The notes under the pieces: generated by a model
What the model was told of the DNA's origin: nothing
Databases searched by the model: none
Seen by the model: only the letters and a program-made list of their open reading frames with translations
Source of the DNA: Anthopleura xanthogrammica
Taxonomy: Eukaryota; Cnidaria; Anthozoa; Actiniaria; Actiniidae
Direction: 5' to 3'
Assembly: GCA_964019055.1 (NCBI GenBank)
Contig: OZ025217.1
Coordinates: 9,049,966 to 9,113,965, forward strand
DNA: 64,000 nt
In this document: in pieces, positions 9,351 through 20,597 of the stretch
Position numbering within the stretch: position 1 is the first letter of the stretch
How the letters are laid out: the number at the start of each line of letters is the position of its first letter
Program-made: the position numbers and the translations under genes

Positions 9351-12133
9351 TTATACAACGGCGTCTTTTTGAGTTTCAAATGGTGATGATACTTCAATAG
9401 TTCCACTATTGGTGATCTTTACTGGTTCAATAGGCTTGTCATGAGTGTCTGTTTGGGATTTCGCAATCTTATTGACAACGTCCTGAAATGTAACGCAGAC
9501 CAAAGTGATAAGTTGGATAATAATGTACACTCATTTAATGAATTCTCTAGAATTAATTTTGTGGAATCGGAGGTGAAATAAATTAAAAACATATTTTCTT
9601 CCGTTTATCACCAGTGCTGATCAGGGGGGTATCATGACGGGGGGGGATTGCTGATCAGGGGGGTATCATGACGGGGGGGGGATTGCTGATCAGGGGGGTA
9701 TCATGACGGGGGGGGATTGCTGATCAGGGGGGTATCATGACGGGGGGGATTGCTGATCAGGGGGGTATCATGACGGGGGGGGATTGCTGATCAGGGGGGT
9801 ATCATGACGGGGGGGGATTGCTGATCAGGGGGGTATCATGACGGGGGGGGGGTGGTGGTGGTGAAAACAATTCATGAGATGCAAAACTCCGAAAGTCTTT
9901 TTAAACTCTTTGTAACATGATTATTGTTGATAACCTCCTCAAAAAACAGAACTGATTGGCATACCTTAGAGTCTCAATTTCAACATATTGTGGTAAGTGT
10001 TAAAACCCGTTCTAAAAAACCTCCAGCCAATTTTATGTGTTATAATATTTTGGTCCCCCAAAAAAACTTGTTAGTATTCTTCGGGAAAAAATAGGCGATA
10101 AAACTCAAATGATCGATATAAGTAGATACTGATGAGGTAATCCAAAGAGATGCTAGCTGCTATAGACCCCTTGCAGCACGTCGGAATGCAGCATAATTTG
10201 AAGGACAAAACAATAGGTTCCAATTCTTAGCTAGGAGATTGAAATTCTTTTGTGTTGTTCTCCAAATTGAGCTGCTTTGACATCACGTTGAAGGGATCTA
10301 TTTCATGTACTGCTTACCATTCCTTCTATGACTTTCCCAAAGCAAGTGTGACTGCCGTCCAACCAAGGAGTCTTAACAAGGGTAATATAGAACTGAGAGC
10401 CGTTGGTGTTTTCACCAGCATTAGCCATGCATAACCATCCAGGACCGTAATGTTTAATGGTGAAGTTCTCATCGTCAAAGTACTGACCATAAATACTTTT
10501 ACCTGGAAAATAGTTGGAACATGAGCCTCGAAATCAAGACTTGCCTTATAGCAAATAACTATTCTGCAGAACGGCGCGTGTAAAGGGGGATATTGGGAGG
10601 GAGGAAGGGGAGGATGAGGAGGGGTGAGAAAGGCTGGACTGATTTTCAATCTGAAAATACCTGAATTTCCCACTAGTTGCAAGGGGGCAAAATGCAAGGG
10701 GGAGAGTGCATAATCAACAATCCAACTTGTACTTCTAAATCTTCTGGAGCATTATATTAAAAAAAAAATGGGGCTGGCCGTGGCCGTACTAACTGTTGTT
10801 CACATGCAATAGGCATCAAGAATGATGACGTTTTTATACCTACATTTCCAGAATCCCTTTCGGTAGCATTGTTTGTTGTGCTAATGTTCACTATTGTCTT
10901 GGTATTCTCAAAGGAGTTTAACATTTGAATATAGAAAACATATTTTCAAAAGGCTTGTGGTAGTTTAGGTATGAAACATCATTAAGGTTTGGGTCTATTC
11001 CATTACAGCACTGAATATAGAACGTTTTGAAGGAACCCTGCATCCCTTGACTTTCATTAGCACAAAGGATGTTTAAGGGTGTTGATAATATTTGAAAAAT
11101 AAAATGGCGATGCAAATCGGGGAAATATATATCATTACTACACTGTCATGGATCAAGATGTGAGCCGTATGAAAATATTAACATTTGAACTGCAGCCTAC
11201 CTCCTGTTCCATCACCATTAGTAAAATCACCTCCCTGAATCATGAAGTTCTTAATGACACGATGAAAGGACGACCCTCTGTATCCAAAGCCATACTATAA
11301 TAAAGAAAGAGAGTTGAAAGACATTAGCAAGGGACAAGAAAGATAAAAGAAAAAGGAAGGAAGGAAGGAAAGAAGGAAGGAAGGAAGGAAGGAAGGAAGG
11401 AAGGAAGGAAGGAAGGAAGGAAGGAAGGAAGGAAGGAAGGAAGGAAGCAAGGAAGGAAGGAAGGAAGGAAAGAAAGTAAGAAAGGAAGGAAGCAAGGAAG
11501 GAAGGAAGGAAAGAAGTATAGAAGGAATATTACAAGGGAATGAATCTTGAAATGCCCTTTATTGAAAACCACGGAAAACATGACAACTAAACAGATTGTT
11601 AAAACCCCAAAATACTAAATTTTCTTTTGATTGATCTATAAACTAATTTTAAACTTATATATCCCTCCCCATCCTCCAAAGAAAAATTTAAATATATTTT
11701 TTTCAAATGATGTCAATTTATTTTAAATTACAAAACAGTGGTTTTCAAACCGTTAAGGATATTTTTGAAAAAAATCTCTAATTGATAAATGTCACTGAGA
11801 GCGGGTGTTGTGTTAGTCCAAACAATCTCTTCAACCCAATTTCCGAAAAAACAATTCCATCGAAATGTCATATAAAATCTAAGTTTTTCCAATATATTTT
11901 GAGTAGGTATTGACTTCATTCAAGTGCCTCACCTCCTGATCAGCCAAAGCTACAAAGTTAGCCACGGTTTTTGGCGCTGTATTTCCAAAGACTCCCAAAA
12001 CGATTTTCCCCGCCGGTTGCCCTCCAATATTGATGTCCATAAACACTTCTTTTGTAACTGTGGCGGTTTTATCAGTGTCGGCTGCTACGAGCCAGACTTG
12101 GCAGGCAATTGCAACGGCTAATATTCGAATCAT
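9351..12133 (-). CDS. ER cyclophilin, cyclophilin B family, copy 1 (peptidyl-prolyl cis-trans isomerase)
   Basis: Four exons on the minus strand: 12133-11933, 11294-11201, 10502-10318 and 9482-9351. They give 203 residues plus stop with all phases consistent. The N-terminus ([18 protein letters not shown]) is a signal peptide, so the protein should enter the ER. The isomerase core is recognisable: [15 protein letters not shown] contains the catalytic Arg and the Phe-Met-Gln pocket, and NGSQFYIT and PWLDGSH supply other pocket residues. By comparison with cyclophilin A, the residue equivalent to Phe113 is Tyr here; the two paralogues at 43475-55504 keep Phe. The IQ|GG intron present in both paralogues is absent, so the 94-bp exon equals their 61 + 33. 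The tail ends KDAVV. Family role: prolyl isomerisation during secretory protein folding. Intron 1 contains (GGAA)n. Confidence 0.92.
9612..9852. repeat. G-rich minisatellite, 33-35 bp unit, 7 copies
   Basis: Seven head-to-tail copies of a unit built from GCTGATCAGGGGGGTATCAT followed by GACG and a G-run of 7-10 bases, then ATT. Copies differ mainly in G-run length. It lies in the last intron of cyclophilin copy 1. Confidence 0.95.
10162..10301. mobile_element. MITE family B, second full copy
   Basis: ATAGACCCCTTGCAGCACGT at the left end and a decayed right end (AAGGGATCTAT). It is alignable over its whole length to 8871-9006. It ends 17 bp from the exon boundary of cyclophilin copy 1 at 10318. 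Confidence 0.75.
11352..11515. repeat. (GGAA)n microsatellite in cyclophilin copy 1 intron 1
   Basis: About 40 GGAA units with occasional AGAA and GCAA interruptions. Confidence 0.97.
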
Positions 12134-13173
12134 CGTGGTCTTAAGGCAGTGATCCGAGTTATAATTGTCTATCGAAAGTCTAAATTAGCGGAGTGTCAGG
12201 AAATGTTTTGATCTAAGAAATTAGAGGCCCCGAGGAACACAAAGAGATCAAAATTTTATGACATGTGGGAACAGTTGAATGGCTTTTTGACTGCTTACCT
12301 GCTAGGGAATGTGTCAGGCTGTAGGCTAACAGCAGGTGAATTTTTTTCCAAGGGGGGTGGAGAAGGGAAGCAGGTAAAATAGATACCAGTGAATGCAGTG
12401 GATGGAGTTATCATGTTGTTGTTATGAGCGAGAAATCAAAAGACTACACAGAAAATGATAGAATTAGATCTAAAAAAAAATATTAAGAATTTTATCTGAG
12501 CTTGAGAAATGATTAATCTCCTCTTATCAAACCAGCACAATTGGCAATTAATCATAAATTCAATCCCATTCAGCAAGATTTATGTGAGATTATTAGTACA
12601 ACGCTTTTGGGCACACAGTCAATAGTTCCAGTAATACACAAACAGAAAACTTAGAAATATAAGCCAGTTCAAAGTTTTCAGTTCTCATGCGATTTTATCC
12701 CGAATTTTTCACCTTCTTTTGTTTAATTAAAAACAAAAGAAGGTTTAAACAAAAGAAGATGAGAAATTCGGGATAAAATCGCATGCGCACTGAAAACGGT
12801 TCTTAAACTTTGAACTGGCTTATAAAGAGAAAATACTGAGGAATCCAGTAGAATAAAAACTCTTGTCAGTAAACGGTTTTCAGGCAGCTTTTCAAACCAG
12901 GAAAACACAGTAAGTTCTAATTTTCGGATCATAATTGCTTAATTTAAAATCTACAATACAACTCTTTGCTTTATTTCCTTGGAAGGTTTTTCTGGTAAAA
13001 AAAAAGGCTCAGTTACAGTCTGTTTAAGATGTTATTTTGCTGATAAAGTTCAATGTTTTGAACTTTAAAAATATTTTTGGACCGCTATAAAAACAACAAC
13101 AATGCATTGCGCGCCTTATCCGAGATCACCTGGTTTTGTGTTTCGTATTTTTCGCCGAGTTGTTTGTGAGGAT
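12134..13173. other. Upstream region of cyclophilin copy 1; no gene seen
   Basis: Contains the presumed promoter of the minus-strand cyclophilin (no clear TATA box or CCAAT-N9-CCACG element found) and MITE family A copy 2. The remainder is unique AT-rich sequence without coding signal. Confidence 0.55.
12659..12823. mobile_element. Foldback MITE, family A, copy 2
   Basis: Begins ATAAGCCAGTTCAAAG and ends CTTTGAACTGGCTTAT. It is a 165-bp palindrome matching 4019-4191; the left arm has a short deletion. Confidence 0.9.
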
Positions 13174-13175
13174 TC

Positions 13176-13340
13176 CACAGGCAGCCCAAGCAAACTGTCT
13201 GTGCATGTTTTATAGGGTAATGTATGGGTCTAGGATACAGATAAAAAAATCAATCTTTCACTCAACATTTTTATCTATATCCTAGCCCCATACATTACCC
13301 TATAAAACATGCACAGAAAGTTTGCTTGGGCTTCCTGTGG
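13176..13340. mobile_element. Foldback MITE, hAT-like ends (CAGGCAGCCCAAGC)
   Basis: Left arm CACAGGCAGCCCAAGCAAAC; right arm is its complement with two or three mismatches. The arms are about 50 bp and include the shared 20-mer GCATGTTTTATAGGGTAATG. The CAGG...CCTG ends resemble the hAT-type element at 22057-22214. A third related end, GCTTGGGCTACCTGTGG, lies at 13423-13439. Confidence 0.8.
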
Positions 13341-13673
13341 GGATTCTTGTCTGTGATGAAATTCCGCGCATATCCACGGCTTGCTTTTCGAATTTCCAAA
13401 AATTATTTCTCGGCATCAATAGCTTGGGCTACCTGTGGTAATATCTGAACCCTGGCTTGAAACGCTTTCAGCTAGAAAATATTATTGCGTATAGTCACAT
13501 ATGTTATATTTTTCTTTCGTTTTCTTATACAAAGGTCAAAGGTCGAACTTCACATGAGCCAAACCTACTGAAATCAAAGAAGACCGCCTTATTATCGATT
13601 GTTTTCAATGCGTTCGTAAAGTTTCACCTTAGCTTAAGTAACATCGATTTTTTTGTTTTAAGTGGGTTGTAAT

Positions 13674-15117
13674 AGCGGAGCTCCCGCGCGGGCCACCATA
13701 CTTAAGAAAAAAATGGTAATCCATCGAGTTGATTTTTCATGGCTTGATTGCGCCATCGTCTTGTCCATACATACATACGTCCGTCCGTGTACCACTATGC
13801 ACAGGGTTCCCGCGCGCTTTGCTTACTCACAAATGCACGGAAAAAATCGCAATAATGTAGTCAAAAATGGATCAAAAAGTAATTTTTCTTATTTTTGCAA
13901 TGCGAAAATAAGTTTAATCGAAGTCATGTCTGTCTTAAAGTGAATAAAACAATTTTTCGACTTTAGCGACTTGCTAAAGAAGATTTAGCGAGGGAAGATT
14001 CTTAATCTTACGATGAAGTTTCGTGACTGAAACTTCAGTGAGAGAAAAAGTGGCCTGTAGACCAGAAAAACCTGATTATACTGCAAGAATGATATTTCAG
14101 TTCCGTAGAAAACACTTCATAGAAGGTAAATTCATTAATGTTAACTAATATTTCGTTACAAATCGACAAAAAATGTGTAAACAAGCTGGAGAAACTCTCA
14201 TCAGACAAGCCAAAGACGTTGCTTCGGCAAACATTGTCAGAAAAACTTGGATAGTTTGTCGTTTTTACTGCATTTTACATTTTTATCATCTTTTTGTTCA
14301 TTACTTGCGAACCAAAAAAGCGATATTTGAAGCTTTGAGTTTTTGATTTTGATCCCATTTCAAGAAAAAAGGCTAAGACTTAGTAAAAAGACTTAGTTCT
14401 TTGAAAAAATATATTTGACGGCCAGCGAGCCTCACGCGAGGAATTCTGATGTCAAAACAAGATTCCATATTTCATAATCATATGTAAATTTTGACATTTT
14501 TATAAATAATTAATTTATTCTAATGTTGAATGAAATATGAAAAAGGAATACATATCACACCAAATATTTGCTATTCATCGGGTTTTTCCAGCTATTATTA
14601 TTATACAATCGCAAAAATGATGGGTTTTTTTTTTTTTGGATAAGCTTATGTTAGTTTGTAAGATATTTCGCTCGATAATAAAGCCGTTAAGAATAAATCT
14701 GAAAAAAACTTTTCAAAGACAACTTACTAACAAAGAAAATTATTATCTTGCATTAATGAATATGTCTCTTGTTACATGTGAAGTTCAAGTGAATGTAAGC
14801 TTAAGCTTTTTAATATTTTTCGACAATTTTCAGTGTAGTTCACTTTCCATCTAAAAAACTTATAACTTAAGATTTGCTGATTAAAATCCTTTGTTCTATA
14901 CATGTATTCATATGTTCTACAATCTATAATTATTTTTCTTCGATTTGAATAAGTTTTCTAATGCTTTTGAAGGCTTAAAATAAGGGTTTTTCTTTTAGAT
15001 TTTCCTTCTGGGTTCTGGTAAAATCAAAAGAAGTGGTAACGCTGTAACCGGCGTTATGCCACGTCACACAATTGTCACGTTTTTAGCACTATATATACTA
15101 TTTATGGGAGCTCCGCT
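13674..15117. mobile_element. Possible 1.4-kb element bounded by AGCGGAGCTCCC inverted ends
   Basis: AGCGGAGCTCCC at the left and GGGAGCTCCGCT at the right are inverted. The right end continues as TTTTAGGCAGTGCCTAAAT, and this junction recurs in opposite orientation at 36200-36240. No transposase was recognised inside; open frames there are short. The outer boundaries are inferred from the inverted ends only. Confidence 0.45.
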
Positions 15118-15194
15118 TTTAGGCAGTGCCTAAATCTATATATTATATCTACCCTGGGCTCTAGAGTCCCACACTAGAAGTACGATTACAGGGG

Positions 15195-15425
15195 TGGCGG
15201 AAGTGGGGTGGCCGGGGGGGGAGCACTGACCCCCTACTTATTTGGGGGGGGGGGGCAGGCCCCCCCCCCAAAAAAAATTGTGGTTTGGATAAATCATAAA
15301 CTATAAATCATAAATATTTTTAAAGGCATTTATATTTTGTATTTTGTAAAAAAATAATAATAAAAATAAAATATATTGTTGTGCCCCCAACCCCCCAATG
15401 ATTTTCAGCTACCGCCGCCGCTGGA
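15195..15425. repeat. G/C-tract repeat relic
   Basis: A GGTGGCGGAAG start and a CTACCGCCGCC end enclose long G and C runs and an AT-rich middle. This resembles a decayed inverted-repeat element with homopolymer ends like those at 42491-42743. The family is not resolved. Confidence 0.35.
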
Positions 15426-15728
15426 TTAACAAGCTAAGAATAAAGAGAAAAGAAATCCAATGTATAAATAATTAATGAAATGAAATATTAATTATATTAT
15501 CGTGAGTATCATAGACTTTCCAACTCCTTTTTGGTAATTCACTCGCCACTAATGACACAATACTCGATGTGAAATGCTATCCCCTACAACTGACAGATTC
15601 CTTCTGGTTGGTTTATTCATTTCTGTAGTGACCGTCAAAGGTAAATTCTCTTGATTGCTTGTTCAAAATTTGTATAGTTTCACCGCAATAATTTTACCAA
15701 AAACTTCGCGAAAATATTGAAAATATTT

Positions 15729-15949
15729 ACAGTGAGGACACTCGAACAGTGAACACTTTGAGGTTTTTTCACACCTTTTTTTCTCCTTTATCCCTTGTGT
15801 GAATCGATTGGAAATATGATTCATTTTGAACAATAAGATTATTTGAGTTCAGTGCTTCATTTTCAGAAGGTTTGAAGCAGTAGAGAGTTTATAAAATAAA
15901 AAATATATAAATATCAGGTGTTCGAGTATTCTCACTGTAAGTCAGCATG
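15729..15949. mobile_element. MITE with TTACAGTGAG ends
   Basis: TTACAGTGAGGACACTCGAAC at the left pairs with GTTCGAGTATTCTCACTGTAA at the right. The TTACAGTG terminus is shared with 54345-54530. It is inserted in the larger dispersed repeat. Confidence 0.7.
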
Positions 15950-16559
15950 TTTTCTATTAGTTAAGCTAACCTTAACTCATCTGGATAAAGATAGTCATAA
16001 GCCTGTGATATATAGTTAATAATACTTGTCGACTTTAGGCAAGAACCAAATTATGCGTGTTACACTTTGTGATCTTTTAAGATGAGGAATAGGCAGATTC
16101 CTTCTTTCTCCTTGGTTTATTCATTTCTGTATTGACCGTCCAAGGTAGTTCTCTCATTTACCGTAATAATTTTACCAAAAACTTCGCGAAAATATTGAAA
16201 CTGTTTAAGCCAGTGGAACTGAACTCATCTGGATAGGGATAAGGAATTTTTACAGGTATCTAAATAAGGGAAGACATCTTTTGGATCTTTTTAATTTAGA
16301 AAATAAAGATGTTAGATATGCAGGCCGATACTTTTAATACGACGTATGACAACATTTAATGAGCGATGTGTCGTAGACGTTAGTCTGGCTCGAGTTAGAA
16401 AATTAGCAGCTAAAATTAACAGGTACCAGACAAAATTTTGAACAGCTCAAAAACATTTTTTACCAGTACATTCCATTTACACTGAACCGTCTCTTTAATT
16501 TTCCACGGCTAGGCGTTTGAATTTTTGTCCGGATTATTTACCTCATTTCCGTGTAAACT

Positions 16560-16642
16560 AGTCTCCTTTGCAGCCGTTTTTAGTGTCGGTCTCAAATCCC
16601 TCAAAATCGAGACCGACACTAAAAACGGCTGCAAAGGAGACT
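16560..16642. repeat. Perfect 34-bp inverted repeat, hairpin element
   Basis: Two perfect 34-bp arms (starting AGTCTCCTTTGCAGCCGTTT) flank a 15-bp loop. GTAAAC occurs on both outer sides. It is very short for a MITE and shows no mismatches, so it is either young or maintained. Confidence 0.85.
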
Positions 16643-17330
16643 ACGTGTAAACGGGATGCCTAAACGAACACTTGAAGTTTTTAAACGGTTGATGTTCTCT
16701 CTATTCTAATTTTGGTTATGTTTCTGATATGGAAATCTTGAAGTCTTTATTGTATGATGGCTTACTGGTTCTCGTGCCGTTAATTTTCGATTGTACTGAT
16801 TCGGAAACAATATCGAATTTCGCTTACCTCCTATACTAAATGAGTAACAACGACAATGACTTTATTTTTGATCTCAGAAGTTTGTTGATTTGACCAGAAA
16901 ACCTTGGTATGTTCAAGAACTTGAGTTTATTGAAGATTTCCTTTGGGAACGTGGGAGGGTGCCATCGTCTCAACTTTTTAACAATAGGTTTTGAATCGAA
17001 ACTTTGTTTTGCATGATTCTCCTATCGCTTTAATTCAACAGTGGTGTTAAGTACAATTAAGTTCATTAAGCACCTGTCTCGTGTATTCTTTACGCATTGT
17101 CGCATTTCCTTTATTATCATCCACTCGGGATGTGTTGTGGACGTTTTATACCTTTCGTTTTTGAATATTTAATTCAGTTAAGCTGTACGTCGGAGTCTAG
17201 GAGTTCAGTTTTGTAAGTATCTCTGTTAAATCAATTAGCGAATCCCTATTAAACGTATCTCGAACCGTGAACTCGTGATCGTACAGGTGGTCTCTTTTTT
17301 AATCAAAACAAATGAAGTCACTATGTAAAC

Positions 17331-17780
17331 ACTTCAAAATATTACGCTCAATTATGTTTATAAAACAGTTCAGATATAACGCGCGCTCTGATTGGCTGAT
17401 AGCCGTGTTTCAGAGGTTTGGATGAGTTTGGAAATTTGTCAAAATGTTTTTTTTTTACTTATTTTCTTGTTCTTAAACATTAACTTTGAAATGAAAAAAA
17501 ACCGTAATAATATATGAAATATTGCATTAAAAGTTAAAAATCTCTGATGCATTGATGAAAAATGGAGAAAAATCCTTGCAAGTACTATTACAATAATTGA
17601 GACTGCAGTTCGTGCATCATCCGCGTGGATTACAGACAGGAATGCAAATAAAAATAGGACTTAATTTATGACTTTTTATTTTACATCTAAAAATCATCGC
17701 CTCCTTTATCGTCAAAGACGACTCACAACTTTTTCGTTTTACAAATTTTGACTCTTTCTTATCGAAATGCCTTTTTCTAA
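17331..17780. other. AT-rich spacer upstream of LINE 1
   Basis: No coding signal. An in-frame TAA at 17778-17780 closes the LINE reading frame on its 5' side. Confidence 0.5.
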
Positions 17781-20597
17781 ACGATTTCCTGCACCATCCA
17801 GTTCATAAGTACTTTGTTGATGAACATCGATCTCTTTAAAAAACAAAATCTCGCACACAGATTCTACGAAAATATGCTGACACTTGGATTCAAGCAACTA
17901 ATTACATCACCAACACGCATCCCGTCCGAAACATGTATCGACCACATCTACACCAATGAGCCTTTAAACGTTCTATCGATTAAGGTTCCTGATATTGGCC
18001 TCTCGGATCACCGTCCAATTTGTGCTGTCAGGAAACACAATGGTAAGTTCATCCAAATGTCAAGTCATAAAACAATCCAATATAGATCATTCAAAAACTT
18101 TGATGTCAACAAGTACAGAGAGGATTTGAAAACAATACCATGGAACGTGATGAGTATAGTTGATAATCCTAACGACAAATGGGACACTTTCTATAATATC
18201 TTTATGGAAGTTGTGAACAGTCATGCACCAATTAAGCAAAAGAGAGTCAAATTTAATCAACAACCGAAATGGTTCACTAAAGAATTAAGTGGAATGATGA
18301 AACAACGAGACTTTTTTCTTGCCAAAGCCCGCCCCTGTAAAAAGGACTCTACTAAATGGCAAAAATATCGTGAACTTCGTAACAAAGTTCGCTACGAGGT
18401 ACGAAAAGCAAAACGTGCATATTTCCAAGATACCCTAACAAAAAACAAAGCAAATTCTAAAGAACTGTGGTCTCACTTGAATAGCTTTAACCCAAAAATG
18501 TCCAATGTTGGCCCATCGCCCAAAGAAACATTAACCCAAGGTAAATCTGAAGACGAAGATATAGCAGATCTTTTCAACGAACATTTTACATCTTTAATGC
18601 TGTTTCAGAATTTGAACGATTCTACACCAGATTATCAAAGTCTTCAACAAGTTATTAACTCCAAAAAACCTTTAGAAGTCTCCCTACAGTTCTCATTACT
18701 CAATGAAAAGTTTGTCACCGATCAAATAAGAAGTATGCCTGAGAAAAAAGGAACTGGACTTGATAAAATCAGTGTCAAATTACTCAAAGCATCGTTACCA
18801 TTCATAGCCGAGCCACTTGTTGATATTATGAACACCTCGATAAGATCAGGAATTTATCCATCTCAATTCAAGCTGGCTAAAGTGTGTCCTATATATAAAA
18901 AAGGAGACGCTAACGATCCCAATAATTATAGACCGATAGCAGTATTGCCAATCATTTCAAAGATCATGGAGAGACATCTACACAATGAAATTACATCATA
19001 CCTCGAAAGATTTAAATTATTGAGCGATAGTCAATCTGGATTTAGAGCTAGACATTCATGTGAAACTCTGCTCATAAAATTAACGGATAACTTTCTCGAA
19101 AATATGGATAAAGGGAATATAAATACAGCACTGATGCTAGACCTAAGCAAGGCCTTTGATCTAATTAACCATCCTGTACTGCTGAAAAAACTCGAATGCT
19201 ACAACTTTGAAAATACGTCAATGAAACTTCTACATTCATTTCTTGATGAAAGAAGGCAGATAGTTATATTTAGAGGGAAACACTCGAAAGAACGCAATAA
19301 TCAAGCCATTGGTATTCCCCAAGGAGCAATTCTCAGCCCACTTTTATTTACGATCTATATGAATGACCTCGCACTTCACGTCAACAATAGCAACATCGAC
19401 TCATATGCAGATGATATCACGCTGTACACAGCAAAGAAACAGCCCAAAGAAATAATATCTGGTCTAGCGTCCGACCTCCAACCATTAACCAACTGGCTTC
19501 AAGCTAACCGTTTGGTCATAAACAAAGCCAAAACTGAAACGCTATCCATTTGTACAAGACAAAAGCAGAAACTAAGTGAAGACATCTCCTTAAAGATTGA
19601 CTCAACTGAAATAAAAAATGTGAATTGCCATAAACTACTTGGCCTTTATATTGATAACAACTTAACGTGGAAATCGCATATCACTCATGTAGTAAAGAAA
19701 ATTAACAGCAGATTGGCTCTGCTAAGACGCATAAAATGTTTCTTACCAAGATTTGCTCGTGTGCTTTTCTACAATACCATGATTCAGCCAATCATTGACT
19801 ACGGCCTAGTCATATACAGCACCTGTGCTAAAGAAGATCTGAAGCGAATCCATAAAGTGCAGAAAAGAGCAGGTCGTGCTATCCTAGACATCCACAAAGC
19901 GCGTGACATAAGCACGGTCGAGTTATTTGAACAACTAGACTGGCTTCCTGTTGATGAAAGAGCGAACCTTCTTCTTGGGACTCTCACATACAAATGCATA
20001 AACAACATGGCACCACCTTATCTAAAACACAAATTTGTCAACAAAAGTGAGCGTAAAACACGTAGCAAGACTAAAGGGGACTTAACTATTCCACTATTCA
20101 AAACCAACTCTGGTCAAAAGACGTTCCACTACCGTGGAGTCACCCTATGGAACGCACTATCTCTAGACGTCAGAAACAGCTCTTCTGTTGAACATTACAA
20201 AAAACATTATATAAATCATATGTATTCTAATATTTATCTGGAAAGATTTAATTTAGACAATTAGACATGTATTTAATCATTATTTTCTTTTTATTCATAC
20301 ATATTATATATAGATTTTCTTTTAAATTTATTTTATTTTATTTTATTTTATTTTTTTGCCATATTTTCCTCAGTACTTAATATTCCGATCCTATTGTGCT
20401 TAGTTCCTTTTTTCTCTTACATCTTCCAAGTACTAAGTAATATTTTTCGATCACTATATATTTTTTACATTATTACATCAGATTCTATAATATTTTAAAA
20501 TTTTATATATATTGTATATCTATAGTTAAGAGGGCCACCTGAAAATTATCAGCCTGGTAACGGTGTACCCTGTCCAATAAAGTTGTTATTATTATAT
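17781..20597 (+). mobile_element. LINE 1: 5'-truncated non-LTR retrotransposon (CR1/L2/Jockey-like)
   Basis: The 3' part of ORF2 followed by a 3' UTR that ends in AATAAAG and a TTATTATTAT tail. The endonuclease N-terminal half and any ORF1 are missing, typical of 5' truncation during target-primed reverse transcription. A microsatellite-like tail instead of poly(A) fits CR1/L2-type elements. Clade assignment is provisional. Confidence 0.88.
17814..20264 (+). CDS. LINE 1 ORF2 fragment: endonuclease C-terminus plus reverse transcriptase
   Basis: An uninterrupted frame of 816 codons, open from 17781; the first ATG is at 17820. It begins inside the APE-type endonuclease: IDHIYTN and then SDHRPI near residue 65, the conserved SDH of that nuclease. 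The reverse transcriptase follows with YRPIAVLP near 375, DLSKAFDLINH near 443, GIPQGAILSPLLF near 499 and the catalytic YADD near 531. The C-terminal 200 residues (thumb and tail, LDWLPVDERANLLL) are typical of metazoan non-LTR elements. The frame is intact over 2.4 kb, so the insertion is recent. It cannot be autonomous without the endonuclease N-terminus. Confidence 0.93.
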   Translation: MLMNIDLFKKQNLAHRFYENMLTLGFKQLITSPTRIPSETCIDHIYTNEPLNVLSIKVPDIGLSDHRPICAVRKHNGKFIQMSSHKTIQYRSFKNFDVNKYREDLKTIPWNVMSIVDNPNDKWDTFYNIFMEVVNSHAPIKQKRVKFNQQPKWFTKELSGMMKQRDFFLAKARPCKKDSTKWQKYRELRNKVRYEVRKAKRAYFQDTLTKNKANSKELWSHLNSFNPKMSNVGPSPKETLTQGKSEDEDIADLFNEHFTSLMLFQNLNDSTPDYQSLQQVINSKKPLEVSLQFSLLNEKFVTDQIRSMPEKKGTGLDKISVKLLKASLPFIAEPLVDIMNTSIRSGIYPSQFKLAKVCPIYKKGDANDPNNYRPIAVLPIISKIMERHLHNEITSYLERFKLLSDSQSGFRARHSCETLLIKLTDNFLENMDKGNINTALMLDLSKAFDLINHPVLLKKLECYNFENTSMKLLHSFLDERRQIVIFRGKHSKERNNQAIGIPQGAILSPLLFTIYMNDLALHVNNSNIDSYADDITLYTAKKQPKEIISGLASDLQPLTNWLQANRLVINKAKTETLSICTRQKQKLSEDISLKIDSTEIKNVNCHKLLGLYIDNNLTWKSHITHVVKKINSRLALLRRIKCFLPRFARVLFYNTMIQPIIDYGLVIYSTCAKEDLKRIHKVQKRAGRAILDIHKARDISTVELFEQLDWLPVDERANLLLGTLTYKCINNMAPPYLKHKFVNKSERKTRSKTKGDLTIPLFKTNSGQKTFHYRGVTLWNALSLDVRNSSSVEHYKKHYINHMYSNIYLERFNLDN

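Larger units (their letters stand above)
15575..17330 (+). repeat. Dispersed repeat, inverted relative to 37530-39900
   Basis: Three blocks recur in the same order on the opposite strand at 37530-39900: a block at 15575-15720 (CTGACAGATTCCTTCTGGTT, then GTGACCGTCAAAGGTAAATT), a block at 16870-17045 (CTCAACTTTTTAACAATAGG) and a block at 17285-17330 (GTCTCTTTTTTAATCAAA). The first block also has a second diverged direct copy at 16091-16205. No ORF of useful length is present, so I read it as an old non-coding element. Confidence 0.6.
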
